Notes: generated by a model not told the origin, from the letters alone. A DNA stretch of 64,000 bases from Oligoflexia bacterium (GCA_015231955.1 JADGAN010000019.1:16594-80593), one strand, 5' to 3'; numbered from the stretch's first letter, positions 34,765 to 43,978 are shown. Translations and numbers: made by a program.

Positions 34765-35808
34765 ATGATGCGCTTGATTGTGTTACTAGTGTTCACTGTA
34801 TTTTTTTCGGAGGCGCTTTTTGCCAAAGTGATCTCCACCCCTAAGAGCGGCAAGGTGATAGAAGAGGATGGAAGCATACACCTTGGTTGGTTTGATCGCC
34901 CCTTCTCCTCAATAAGTCCCTCAATGAAGAAACGTGCCTGGCATTGTATGTTGCTGACAAATACAGAGGTAATGGTGGGGATTTTCGTGGTCAAGACCAG
35001 TTATCTATCAAAATCGTTTATCTATGTGACCGATGTGAAAAGTGGAGAGAGCACAAGCTTTAAGCAGATGATACCACTTTTGAATGCAGCAACGATCGCG
35101 CCAAGTTCCATTCATGGTGAGAGCTATTTCTCAAGCAAAAAACATAAGGTTTCAATAAAAAATTCAGAACATGCACAAATAATAGAAGTACAAAGCTTTG
35201 ATCATGGACATGAAATCACAGGGGCCTTTTCCATCTTTGAAGAGGGTGAACCCATGGTTTCGGTGTATGAAGTTGCTCCAGGAAAGTTTGTGTATACCCA
35301 CCAAAACATTATGTATTCCGCAGAAGGGAAAATAAAGGTAGACGGAAAAGAGTATCTTTTTAAGCGAGACAACTCCTATGCATTTATGGATTATACGGTT
35401 GGACAGCATCCCTATCGTAGCGGTTGGCAGGCCGCGATCGCACGTGGAAAGAGCAGTGATGGAGATGACATTGGAATTAATTTAACCGCGCCTCTTTTTT
35501 CCAGGAGCAAAGATTGGCCCAGTGTTTATTGGGTGAATGGGAAGATTCATTATCAAGCAGGAGTGGAGTTTGACTATAATAATAACAATTTGGAGTCCAC
35601 GTGGACGATCACTTCTCGTGATGAGAGCATTTTCTTAACCCAAGATCCAGTAACTGCCTTCTACGATATACTCAATTTAGGTATTGTGAGTAATACTTTT
35701 GTTGAGCCGCTGGGATCTTTCCAGGGATTCATCCAGAGCAGTGATGGCAAAGAAATCACTGTGGAAAATTTATTGGGTGTGAGTGAATACTACTTTGTGA
35801 AGTGGTAG
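34765..35808 (+). CDS. DUF2804-family exported protein
   Basis: The 347-residue protein has a signal peptide (ending LFAKV). Its layout fits DUF2804: an opening HLGWFDRPFSSISP, then KKRAWHCMLLTNTEVMVGIFVVKTSY, then RSGWQAAIARGKSSDGDDIGINLTAP (near residues 217-242). VNGKIHYQAGVEFDYNNN and a terminal LGSFQGFIQSSDGKEITVENLLGVSEY complete it. The family's activity is unknown to me, and most members lack a signal peptide. AAGGA precedes the second of two overlapping ATGs. It follows the cyclotransferase gene by 80 bases and may be co-transcribed. Confidence 0.8.
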   Translation: MMRLIVLLVFTVFFSEALFAKVISTPKSGKVIEEDGSIHLGWFDRPFSSISPSMKKRAWHCMLLTNTEVMVGIFVVKTSYLSKSFIYVTDVKSGESTSFKQMIPLLNAATIAPSSIHGESYFSSKKHKVSIKNSEHAQIIEVQSFDHGHEITGAFSIFEEGEPMVSVYEVAPGKFVYTHQNIMYSAEGKIKVDGKEYLFKRDNSYAFMDYTVGQHPYRSGWQAAIARGKSSDGDDIGINLTAPLFSRSKDWPSVYWVNGKIHYQAGVEFDYNNNNLESTWTITSRDESIFLTQDPVTAFYDILNLGIVSNTFVEPLGSFQGFIQSSDGKEITVENLLGVSEYYFVKW

Positions 35809-35902
35809 TGTTTAAACTTTCGTGTTGCTATTACCGTTTCACCATTCAACACGTTCGGGTCTATCTCAAGGGATTTTTCTTTGACCCCCTTATACTGACT
35901 CC

Positions 35903-36472
35903 TTACTCCTGACGTTCTCCCCGAATCGTTATGATGACACTGACGCTATCCCAAGGGGTTGTTGCATTGGTGTAAAGGTAAGCTTTTAACCAACGAGTAA
36001 CCAGATCATGGTGACTCGGAAGAGTGTCTAATGTCAGCTCATAGAGGAGCATTTGATCTTTGTTACCCAGATACTGCATCCGCAAGGAAGAACTGTCTGT
36101 TTCGCGGTTAGGATTATAGTGATAGTCCTGCATCTCACTGGTGGCCCATCTGGAAATTTCAATGATTTTCTTGTCATCAATTTGATCTAAAACCGAGCGA
36201 ATCATCTCCCTTTCTAAATTCCTCTTTAATGCTGGTGTAGTGATAGGATCACTTTCTTCAATGCTAATAGGATCAAAGGGAGATAGAGGCATCATCTCTG
36301 GTACATAGGAAAAAGTCATTGTTGGGTGAGGCCAGTCGCTGCCTATGTTGGAGACAGAAGTTATCCTTCCAGAATTAGCACTGACATCACAGCATAACAA
36401 CAAAGCAAACAGCATGATACCTATTCCTGTTCCGACAAAATTGTTCCCATTTTTTGCGCTGTAAGATTTCAT
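35903..36472 (-). CDS. Exported protein of unknown function
   Basis: The start at 36472 is preceded by AAGGAG and six A residues, giving 189 residues; a start nine codons earlier lacks a site. A hydrophobic segment (GIGIMLFALLLCCDVSANS, residues 17-35) is a signal peptide; the LLCC could allow lipidation, but a standard lipobox is not clear. The mature part is acidic, with proline- and aspartate-rich stretches, and ends in beta-like DSVSVIITIRGE. No domain recognised. Confidence 0.6.
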   Translation of the reverse strand: MKSYSAKNGNNFVGTGIGIMLFALLLCCDVSANSGRITSVSNIGSDWPHPTMTFSYVPEMMPLSPFDPISIEESDPITTPALKRNLEREMIRSVLDQIDDKKIIEISRWATSEMQDYHYNPNRETDSSSLRMQYLGNKDQMLLYELTLDTLPSHHDLVTRWLKAYLYTNATTPWDSVSVIITIRGERQE

Positions 36473-36618
36473 TTTTTTCTCCTTGGATGTTAATAACATT
36501 TTTGATGCTTAACTAGTGCAAAACATCGAATGTGATTTATAACATAGCTGAGACCAAAATCCAGATTTTTCACGGAAAAGTATGGACATCTGTCGGAGTT
36601 TTACAAACTAGCATGCGA

Positions 36619-38700
36619 TCAATTTTCAGTCGATAGAGAGGATGTAGTGTAGAGCAAAATTTTAGGGAGCACAAAGAGATCGTAGAACGCCCCAACTGTG
36701 AGAATAAAGGCCAGCATGATGCCAACTTGGCGGATGGGTAGAAATGCTTCTATGGCAAAGGTAGCAAAAGCGATTACCAGTAAAAGAGTTCCTGTGATGA
36801 TGGGCAGTAATGTCGTTTGAAAGTGCTCCTCATAGGCAATGCCTGTTAGCTTATCATGGGTAATATGAATGGTACTATCTACCACCATCCCTAAAGAGAT
36901 GGAAAAGGTCATCACTGTTGCAATATTAAGGGAAGCTCCTCCACATTTAATAAAGATCACTCCACAAAGGATGGGCATGATGTTGATAAATAAAAATAGA
37001 GAAAGAATTTTAAAATTTCTAAAGTAAAAATAGCACAAAAGACAAATAATAAGTAAGCTTGAAAAAAAACTTAACGACAAGGTGGAGATTAAAGAGCTTT
37101 GGGAAAGCATAAGGTTGAATTGTAATCCATCGACAGAACTTTGATAGGCAGTATCCAGTTGTTGTAGCTTCGTTTTTATTTTGTCATAAATATCCCAATA
37201 TTGATCATGATTTAGCGTTTCTCCGGTTAAAGTTAAGCGGTAGACTTTGGGCAGAGGATAGGAGTCTGCGAGTGCTGGGTGGACTTTTGACCAGAGAGCA
37301 AAATAAGCGAAACGGTCGGCAGGCAAATCATTATTGCCGGTGTATAGTGCATTTCCCTCTTTGATGATGGCATTAGGGGAGATGATCTTTTTGATTCCAG
37401 TGCTATTGATACTCAGCAGATCAAACTCCAGCTTTGAAAAAAATTTGAAATCGTTATAGGAAAGGTCGGAGGAGTCTTGGCGTTTAATTGTGATCTCAAA
37501 ATTGGGATTGCCGATTAAAGTCCTATTGAGTTCTTTTAAGTGCTCCTGAAAAAGGGAGTCTTTGGGGAAATATTCTGCTACATCGGTTAAAATCGATAGA
37601 TTAAAGAAAGAGTAGCTTCCTAGGGCGAGAATGAGCAAAGAGGAGAGCAGTATTGTTTTCGAAGAAATTTTTTTTAAAAAAAGCTGATAAAAAAAATGGT
37701 GATGACGATGAAAGCAAAAACGATATTTTTTAAAATCTAGTGGATCCTTGGCGATCGTTGGAGCAATGGTGTGCATCCACAAGATAGTGAGTAGCGAAGA
37801 TAAAAGCAGTAAAAGAGTTGTAAGTAGTGCAAATTGTTTGATGGCGACAATAGAGCTGGTATAAAGACTGCCAAAACCGACTACAGTGGTGCTAATCATT
37901 AAAAAGAGAGGGACAGTTTTTCTCTTAATGGTGGTACGAGCATCTTTATAAATGACCAAGGAGTAGTAAAGGTGCAGCACTAGCGATAGGTTGAGAACCA
38001 TCATTAAGAGTGGGACGATGGAGGTGATCATATTGAGCGAGGAGTAGAGTAGTTTTATAAGGGCCAAGGAGATAAAAAAGCTGGAAAGTGGTGCAAAAAA
38101 GAGGAGAAGAGTAGTCCTTAAACTTGCGGTGAAATAGAGTAATAGTAAAAAAGAGATACTAAAGAGCAGGGGGAACACAGTTGTCTTGATGCTTTCTGAG
38201 TAGAAATCTAAGAGTTGATTAGTATAGGGTAATCCTCCGAAAATTAGCGGTAGCTTGATGGCCTTAGAAATTTTCGAAGTAAGATTGGCCACTTTTGTAC
38301 TAGGAGTATCACTGGGAAGTGATACTAAAAAAGCATAACTCTCTTTTTGCAGTAGTGGTAGCAGGGGAGATTTGAGTTGATCTTTGAGAAGAGTACCATA
38401 GAGAACTTTATGGTTTAGAAATTGAAAATCATCTAGCGCAAACTCTTCTTGTAATGTTGCAACTGTGTTGTCGAGATGGTGAATTTCTGCTTCACTCAGT
38501 TCTTTGTTGATTGCGCGCGCTTTGACGATTAGGATTTTTGCTTCATGTACGCTTTTTAAAAATTTTTGATAAGTTTTAATTTGTGTATGATCAAGAAAAA
38601 GTGATTCGGCATTAAGCTGCTTAAGATCACGGATGTAATAAAGGGAGAGTAAAAAGGTAATGGTAAAAGCGGCAATAGAGAGATAACGAATTTTTGTCAT
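36619..38700 (-). CDS. MMPL/RND-superfamily transporter
   Basis: The 693-residue inner-membrane protein has the RND/MMPL duplication. Helix 1 is at residues 7-23, then a periplasmic loop of about 150 residues. A five-helix bundle starts near 173, and a second loop and bundle follow. SISLGMVVDSTIHITHDKL in the second half contains the membrane acidic residue typical of MMPL and related hopanoid/lipid exporters. Its ATG overlaps the stop of the YceI-like gene as TAATG, so the two are translationally coupled. MMPL proteins commonly move lipids across the envelope. Neighbourhood suggests a polyketide-derived lipid, which is inference. Confidence 0.87.
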   Translation of the reverse strand: MTKIRYLSIAAFTITFLLSLYYIRDLKQLNAESLFLDHTQIKTYQKFLKSVHEAKILIVKARAINKELSEAEIHHLDNTVATLQEEFALDDFQFLNHKVLYGTLLKDQLKSPLLPLLQKESYAFLVSLPSDTPSTKVANLTSKISKAIKLPLIFGGLPYTNQLLDFYSESIKTTVFPLLFSISFLLLLYFTASLRTTLLLFFAPLSSFFISLALIKLLYSSLNMITSIVPLLMMVLNLSLVLHLYYSLVIYKDARTTIKRKTVPLFLMISTTVVGFGSLYTSSIVAIKQFALLTTLLLLLSSLLTILWMHTIAPTIAKDPLDFKKYRFCFHRHHHFFYQLFLKKISSKTILLSSLLILALGSYSFFNLSILTDVAEYFPKDSLFQEHLKELNRTLIGNPNFEITIKRQDSSDLSYNDFKFFSKLEFDLLSINSTGIKKIISPNAIIKEGNALYTGNNDLPADRFAYFALWSKVHPALADSYPLPKVYRLTLTGETLNHDQYWDIYDKIKTKLQQLDTAYQSSVDGLQFNLMLSQSSLISTLSLSFFSSLLIICLLCYFYFRNFKILSLFLFINIMPILCGVIFIKCGGASLNIATVMTFSISLGMVVDSTIHITHDKLTGIAYEEHFQTTLLPIITGTLLLVIAFATFAIEAFLPIRQVGIMLAFILTVGAFYDLFVLPKILLYTTSSLSTEN

Positions 38701-39329
38701 TAGAGTTTTGAAGTTAAGTTAAGGGAAATTTTAAAGTTAATGTTAATTTCATCTTCTACTTTAGCGATGGCAATAGATGGATCGGGGATTTCTAGTTCAC
38801 TTAATTTCAAAGTGGCCTTTCCGCTAACAATTAAATTATTGTTTTCTTTTTTCCATTCAAAAGAAATTTTGAAGGGTCTGTTTTTCCCTCGAAGCAATAT
38901 TGTGGCATCAAGGTTGCTGTAATTGGCAGTTGTCAGTTTCAAGGGGCCAGGAATAGTTACTGTGATCGTTGGGTATTTTTTCTCTTCCAGGCAGAGATCG
39001 AGCATCTTTTCATTGCGAGCATCAACATCGGTATCGATGGATTTTGCAGGAAAAGCAATAGAGATGTTTTGATAATTATCGTTATTAACCTCTCCAGAAA
39101 CAATAAAGCTTTTCACATAAGCTTGAAAGGAGGTGGTAATCAATCCGAACTTCGTGCTTTTCATGGTAAACAGCAATTGATCGCTTGCCGCTTCTGCCTC
39201 ATTATAGCTTTTAAAGCTATAAATTTGTTCAAACTTTTCAATGGCCTGTGCTTGAAGTTTGGCGTGGAGATTAAGATTAACAGAGAAGAGTAGGATCAAG
39301 ATTACAAGTGTCTTAGATAGCAATAGCAT
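38700..39329 (-). CDS. YceI-like periplasmic lipid-binding protein
   Basis: A start at 39329 with AGGAG gives 209 residues and a signal peptide (LVILILLFSVNLNLHA). The body follows the YceI lipocalin-like barrel: FTMKSTKFGLITTSFQAYVKSFIVSGEV, ISIAFPAKSIDTDVDARNEKMLDLCLEEKKYPTITVTI, and GKATLKLSELEIPDPSIAIAKVEDEININFKISL. Characterised YceI proteins bind polyprenols or quinone-like isoprenoids. It precedes and is coupled to the MMPL gene and is divergent from the U32 gene by 70 bases, so a role as periplasmic carrier for an exported lipid is plausible. Confidence 0.85.
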   Translation of the reverse strand: MLLLSKTLVILILLFSVNLNLHAKLQAQAIEKFEQIYSFKSYNEAEAASDQLLFTMKSTKFGLITTSFQAYVKSFIVSGEVNNDNYQNISIAFPAKSIDTDVDARNEKMLDLCLEEKKYPTITVTIPGPLKLTTANYSNLDATILLRGKNRPFKISFEWKKENNNLIVSGKATLKLSELEIPDPSIAIAKVEDEININFKISLNLTSKL

Positions 39330-39399
39330 AGATTTACTCCTAGACGCGTATGAGGAAATATGAGTAGAATAAGTGTAACACCTATCGAACAGGAAAACA

Positions 39400-40635
39400 A
39401 TGAGTGAATCAAATTTGAAACTTTCAGTGGCCTGCAATTTCGATTTAAAGTTTGTCGATCAAATTAAAAATTTTCCCGTAACAGAGATTTATGGAAAACT
39501 TCCTAGCGATTTTATTGGTGGAGGAAGATCAACCTATATGATCTCTCCTATTGGTACAAAAAAACTAACCAGCTATGTAAAGTATTGTCGTGATCGAGGA
39601 ATTGCTTTTAATTACCTTTTAAATGCCTCTTGCTTGGATAATTTGGAAACTACTCGTGAGGGACAAAAAAAAATTAGAGCACTCTTAGCGTGGGTTAATA
39701 GCATTGGTGCAAGTGCAGTGACCATCTCCAATCCGTTTATTTTACGAATCATCAAAAAACATTATCCTAAGCTTCGTTGTCGAGTTTCTGTCTTTGCAGG
39801 TGTAGATCACTTGCAAAAGGCGCGCTACTGGCAAGATCTAGGGGCCGATTGCATTTGCCTAGATTCGCTGACTGTAAATCGTGACCAGGAAGCGCTTTGC
39901 TCTTTAAGAGCAGGTGTTAGTTGTGATTTAGAGTTACTGGCCAATGGGAACTGTTTTCAATCTTGCTCACTCTCTCCCACGCACATGAACCTCCTTTCCC
40001 ATAGCTCTCAGTCTACACATAAAAATCACGGCATGGTGATCGATCACTGCTTGCTTGAGTGTAGTAAGCGCAAACTTTTAAATCCGGTTCACTATATTCG
40101 CTCCGATTGGATTAGGCCTGAGGATATTAAGATTTATCAGCAGCTAGGCTATCACCACTTTAAAATCGTGGAGCGCGATCTTCCTACTCCTATCATGATC
40201 AAGAGGGTAACGGCCTATAGTGAAGGGAAGTATGAAGGCAATTTAATCGATCTGATACAGCCCTATGGGCATGCCGATAACAGTAATCGCTATGATTGGA
40301 AGCGAGTGCTGTTATCACTACGCTATTTTTTTGCACCTTTGAAAGTAAATCTCAGTAAAATGCTTGTTTTAAAAAAATTGGCAGCAAGGCGGGGGATGCT
40401 TCATGCGCTTTCGGGAGCGCCTCCTATTGTTATTGATAATCAACACCCTTGCCTACAAAATTTTCTCTCCACTATCTTAGAAAAGAGGTGCCGCTATCGC
40501 GATTGCACACAATGTGGTTATTGTGATGCTGTTGCGGCAGAAGTGTTGAAGATAGAAAAAAGTTACAGTCAAGAGTCACTACAGCTGCATGCCCAGATTG
40601 ATGAGTTATTGGTTAGTGGAAAAATGTGGCTCTAG
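39400..40635 (+). CDS. Peptidase U32-family protein (UbiU/UbiV/YegQ-like)
   Basis: The 411-residue cytosolic protein has the U32 barrel: VTEIYGKLPSDFIGGGR, then GIAFNYLLNASCLDN, then RVSVFAGVDHLQKARYWQDLGADCICLDSLTVNRD. The segment LELLANGNCFQSCSLSPTHMNLL contains the first Fe-S cysteines; further ones come at HCLLEC (near residue 222), and a second cluster RCRYRDCTQCGYCDA lies near the C-terminus. Cysteine-rich U32 proteins such as UbiU/UbiV hydroxylate aromatic rings without oxygen; others act in tRNA modification. It lies among PKS, methyltransferase and lipid export genes. Its stop overlaps the methyltransferase stop by four bases, tail to tail. Confidence 0.82.
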   Translation: MSESNLKLSVACNFDLKFVDQIKNFPVTEIYGKLPSDFIGGGRSTYMISPIGTKKLTSYVKYCRDRGIAFNYLLNASCLDNLETTREGQKKIRALLAWVNSIGASAVTISNPFILRIIKKHYPKLRCRVSVFAGVDHLQKARYWQDLGADCICLDSLTVNRDQEALCSLRAGVSCDLELLANGNCFQSCSLSPTHMNLLSHSSQSTHKNHGMVIDHCLLECSKRKLLNPVHYIRSDWIRPEDIKIYQQLGYHHFKIVERDLPTPIMIKRVTAYSEGKYEGNLIDLIQPYGHADNSNRYDWKRVLLSLRYFFAPLKVNLSKMLVLKKLAARRGMLHALSGAPPIVIDNQHPCLQNFLSTILEKRCRYRDCTQCGYCDAVAAEVLKIEKSYSQESLQLHAQIDELLVSGKMWL

Positions 40636-41447
40636 GGTATGGGCCTAATCGCAATTTGTTGAGCGGCGGCCCCCCAATAGTAGTCGTAGTTCACCACTGA
40701 TTGTAAACCGAGTGCTTTAAGGGTGGTGACCAACTCTCGTTGATCCATAAAAAATTTACTGGACTTTGCCAAATAGTAAAAAGAGTTGTACTCTTTGCGA
40801 TGGAAGAGCATTTTTCCCAAGAGAGGAGCAATGTTAAGAAAGTAGAGCTTATGTAAAAAAGTCCAAGGAAAGTGCTGGGGACGGCCAAGGTCGATATTAG
40901 AGATAAATCCCCCTCTTTTCACTACGCGAATCATCTCTTGTAATCCCAACAGTGGGTCGAGTAAGTTTCTAAGTCCAAAACTAATAAAAACTCCTTCAAA
41001 AGAGTGATCGGGAAAGGGGAGTCTCATTGCATCTCCATAAAGAAGTGAGACGTTTTTAATTTGCAACCGCTGCAATTTTTCTTTGGCCACTGCCAACATC
41101 TTGCTGGAGGCATCCAGTCCTACAATTTCAGCATTAGGGTAGCGCTTGGCGAGTAAGATCGCTAAATCACCACTACCTGTGCATAAATCGAGAATTTTTG
41201 CATTGGTGGACATTGCGCTTGGAAGAGAAGGTAAGCGCTTCACTGCTGTTAGGTCCATGCGTGCTTTTCCCCCAAAGGAGTGCAAAAGGTTTGCTTGGTC
41301 ATACTTAGGGGCCAGTTGATCAAAAAATTGGCGATTGTATTCGGGCCAACTATTTGCTTTAAAGTAATGATCAAATTTAACTTGTTTGATCACCTCACTT
41401 TTATCGTTATTGCTCTCGTTTTTCTTCTCGTTCTTGTTCTCTTTCAT
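40632..41447 (-). CDS. UbiE/COQ5-like class I methyltransferase
   Basis: The 271-residue protein is an S-adenosylmethionine-dependent C-methyltransferase. Evidence is YDQANLLHSFGGKARMDLTAVKRL, motif I ILDLCTGSGDLAILLAKRYP, acidic loop VGLDASSKMLAVAKEK, and motif DHSFEGVFISFGLRNLLDPLLGLQEMIRVVKRGG, the UbiE signature. I chose the ATG at 41447, four bases after GGGGA; it overlaps the end of the polyketide synthase by 41 bases. UbiE-type enzymes methylate quinone precursors, so a ring or chain methyl on the polyketide product is inferred. Its Lys/Asn/Glu-rich start is encoded by the same degenerate repeat that ends the PKS. Confidence 0.85.
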   Translation of the reverse strand: MKENKNEKKNESNNDKSEVIKQVKFDHYFKANSWPEYNRQFFDQLAPKYDQANLLHSFGGKARMDLTAVKRLPSLPSAMSTNAKILDLCTGSGDLAILLAKRYPNAEIVGLDASSKMLAVAKEKLQRLQIKNVSLLYGDAMRLPFPDHSFEGVFISFGLRNLLDPLLGLQEMIRVVKRGGFISNIDLGRPQHFPWTFLHKLYFLNIAPLLGKMLFHRKEYNSFYYLAKSSKFFMDQRELVTTLKALGLQSVVNYDYYWGAAAQQIAIRPIP

Positions 41448-42498
41448 TGGTCCCCACATAGTTACAGTAAAGGGCGTAGGCGGTAAGCCCTGGCCCAAAA
41501 CCTAAAAGCATTATTTTACGAGGAGAAGCATATCGCATTCTCTTCATGTATTGATTTAAGATAACCCCAATGGTGGCGCTGGAGAGATTGCCATAGGTGG
41601 ACATCACCTCTCGGGAGTCGCTCATGCTACGATTGAGCGATTTTTCGATACGCTCAATGATTTTTGTACCACCAGGATGGATTAAAAAATCATCGATGTC
41701 GTTTAAGCTTAGCTTTTGACGTTTAAGTATGCCTGCAAGTAACGGATGGATACTCTCTTCAATGATAAAGGGGAGGCGTTTATTTAAAACTAAACGTAGT
41801 CCTTCGCTATAAAGATCGTATCCTAGTATTTTTGTGGTATTGGGTATTTGTAGCGACTCATGATCAAGGATTTGCACTCCAGCTGCATTGCCTGTGAGTA
41901 GGGAGCAGGCAACTCCATCAGCAAAAATGATAGTTCCAACAATATTATCCATGGAAAAATCGTCAAGTTGAATGGTGTTACTGGGAAATTCAGCACTAAT
42001 AATCGCCACTTTGTGCTGAGGATATGCTTTAAGGTAGTCATAAGCATAGGCGTAAGCAGCAACTCCCGCCACACATCCAATCTCCGTAATGGGTAGGCGC
42101 TTGATGTTTGTAGACATCTGCAGCTTATTGACTAAATAGGCGTCAAAGGAGGGAAGCATTACTCCAGTGCAAGAGGTGGTGATGATAAGATTGATCTCGC
42201 TTGCTTTCCACTGCGCTTGATGAAGTGCTTTTTGTAATGCGTGGGCGCTGATGTCGATGATCGTCTCTTTATAGAGTTGGTTACTCTTGGTGAGTGTACG
42301 TTTTTTAAAAAGTTCTGCGATGGGAGCAATCCCATGCCTCTTCTCGACAAAAGTGTTTTTGAAAATAGTGAGTGCGCGCTTTTTGCTTTCAGGGGGTAAA
42401 TTGCAAACCCATTGCTCTAAATAGGGCAAAACCTCATGATGGTTGTAACTATAGGGAGGGAAGGCAATGGCCGTATGGATGATAGTTGCGTAAGACAT
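41407..42498 (-). CDS. Type III polyketide synthase (chalcone/stilbene synthase-like)
   Basis: The 363-residue protein has the complete Cys-His-Asn triad of type III PKS: Cys142 in ITEIGCVAGVAA, His274 in DFLIHPGGTKII and Asn304 in STYGNLSSATI. GFGPGLTAYAL near the C-terminus is the family signature. These homodimers extend acyl-CoA starters with malonyl-CoA, giving alkylresorcinols, alkylpyrones or phloroglucinols. The C-terminal EREQEREEKREQ is low complexity. The B12 radical SAM gene lies 37 bases upstream and the methyltransferase overlaps the 3' end, forming one operon. Product unknown. Confidence 0.9.
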   Translation of the reverse strand: MSYATIIHTAIAFPPYSYNHHEVLPYLEQWVCNLPPESKKRALTIFKNTFVEKRHGIAPIAELFKKRTLTKSNQLYKETIIDISAHALQKALHQAQWKASEINLIITTSCTGVMLPSFDAYLVNKLQMSTNIKRLPITEIGCVAGVAAYAYAYDYLKAYPQHKVAIISAEFPSNTIQLDDFSMDNIVGTIIFADGVACSLLTGNAAGVQILDHESLQIPNTTKILGYDLYSEGLRLVLNKRLPFIIEESIHPLLAGILKRQKLSLNDIDDFLIHPGGTKIIERIEKSLNRSMSDSREVMSTYGNLSSATIGVILNQYMKRMRYASPRKIMLLGFGPGLTAYALYCNYVGTNEREQEREEKREQ

Positions 42499-42535
42499 AG
42501 AAGCGCACCCTCTGGTAATGATTGATTATCGATGA

Positions 42536-43978
42536 TTAAAGGTTATGACGAGAGCGAAAGAGATCATTTTTTATAAAAGCACGAAAGTGTTCAAAATTGT
42601 TTAAGAGCACTTTTACTCCACCGAGATCTCGTCCACGAATCAGATTGTTACCGATAAACCAGCGTGGATGGAAAAACATTTTAATATTTTCCCAATTCAT
42701 AATGCGACAAATTTCTTGAGTGGTGAGGTGCTTAGTGCGAACGTTGCAAATAAACCCTGTGTAACGAGAGTAATCGTGGATGTTGGTTACGAGGTTTTGT
42801 TTTAGCAACTCCTCTCTAGTTTTCGTCTTGGGATAAGGAGTTACACATTGGACAGCGGCCAAATCGACGCGCATTTTTTTTGCCTCTCGAAAGACCTCTT
42901 GGATATCTTCTTTGGTGTCATCTGGATTACCAATGATAAGACCCCCCATAATTGCAATTTTATACTTTCTTAAATAGGCGATGGCCTGGATTTGTTGCTT
43001 ACGGATGTCTCCCTTTTTTAAAAACTCCAGATTTTTTTGAGAGACCGATTCGATCCCCAAAAAGACGATTCTAAAGTTGGCCTTTGCCATGAGTGCGGCC
43101 AACTCTTCATCGGCCGCAATGCCCACCACTGAACATTGAACAATATACTCCATCTTATTTAATTGCTGCTCGATAATCGCCTGGCATAAAAGTTTAAAGC
43201 GCTTAACATTGAGAGTGATATTATCATCAACAATCAACACCGATTGCACGGCATTTGCTTTTAACTCTTGTAAATCTTCAAGGATGCGTTCAAGAGGATA
43301 GCAGCGAAAGCTAGTGCCATACATTTGAGATATAGAACAAAAGGAGCAAAGGTGGGTGCATCCACGAGAGGTTTCAATACAATCAATTTTTTTTCCCAGG
43401 AAGCGATGATTTTGCAGCATGCGCACCTCTCTTCGTGGTCGCGGATGCTGTTCAAGGGAGATTAAATCACTGGCGTCATTGTGAATAAAGGGGGAGTTAG
43501 ATCCCGCCCTCCCACTTTCTCGATAAGAGAGGCCTCTTATGTTGCTGAAGTCGTTTTTTCCCGAGGCGAGCGTTGCAATGAGCTGACTAAAACTGTGCTC
43601 CCCCTCACCTCTAATAATGAAGTCGATCGGGTGTGCTCCCGGATCAATTTCAATCTCATCTTTGCATAAGCTTGCGTGATAACCACCAAGAACAATTTTT
43701 ATAGACGGAAGTAGTGAGCGTACAAAGTGCATAACCGCTTTGGCACTCTCATACTGGAAGCTCATACTACTGACACCCAAAACGTCAGGAGTAAAAGTGG
43801 TGAAAACTTCTTGGAGGTATCTTTTGATCTTACCTTTGACCAGGATAAGATCCACTATTTTTACCTCGTGTTCTTTGGGAATCAGAGAGGCGATCATACA
43901 AAGGCCAAGGTTGGGAACAGTAAGCATGCGACGAAAATTATTGGCAGCATCAGGCATTGCCAGCAAGAGTATTTTCAT
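42536..43978 (-). CDS. B12-binding-domain radical SAM protein
   Basis: The 480-residue protein has an N-terminal cobalamin-binding-type domain (residues 1 to about 150: DVLGVSSMSFQYESAKAV, KIVLGGYHASL). A radical SAM barrel follows with CTHLCSFC in ETSRGCTHLCSFCSISQMYG (near residues 205-224), RILEDLQELKANAVQSVLIVDDNIT and VFLGIESVSQKNLEFLKKG. The classical DxHxxG cobalamin motif is not evident, as in the P-methylase/BchE-type subgroup. Members perform methylations or ring formation. AAGGA precedes the ATG. It is the first gene of the PKS operon, suggesting tailoring of the polyketide or its starter. Confidence 0.87.
   Translation of the reverse strand: MKILLLAMPDAANNFRRMLTVPNLGLCMIASLIPKEHEVKIVDLILVKGKIKRYLQEVFTTFTPDVLGVSSMSFQYESAKAVMHFVRSLLPSIKIVLGGYHASLCKDEIEIDPGAHPIDFIIRGEGEHSFSQLIATLASGKNDFSNIRGLSYRESGRAGSNSPFIHNDASDLISLEQHPRPRREVRMLQNHRFLGKKIDCIETSRGCTHLCSFCSISQMYGTSFRCYPLERILEDLQELKANAVQSVLIVDDNITLNVKRFKLLCQAIIEQQLNKMEYIVQCSVVGIAADEELAALMAKANFRIVFLGIESVSQKNLEFLKKGDIRKQQIQAIAYLRKYKIAIMGGLIIGNPDDTKEDIQEVFREAKKMRVDLAAVQCVTPYPKTKTREELLKQNLVTNIHDYSRYTGFICNVRTKHLTTQEICRIMNWENIKMFFHPRWFIGNNLIRGRDLGGVKVLLNNFEHFRAFIKNDLFRSRHNL

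Noticed and set aside
36619-38700. MMPL gene as a drug-efflux RND pump
   Set aside because: No membrane-fusion or outer-membrane channel gene is adjacent, size is about 700 rather than 1000 residues, and coupling is to a YceI-like gene.
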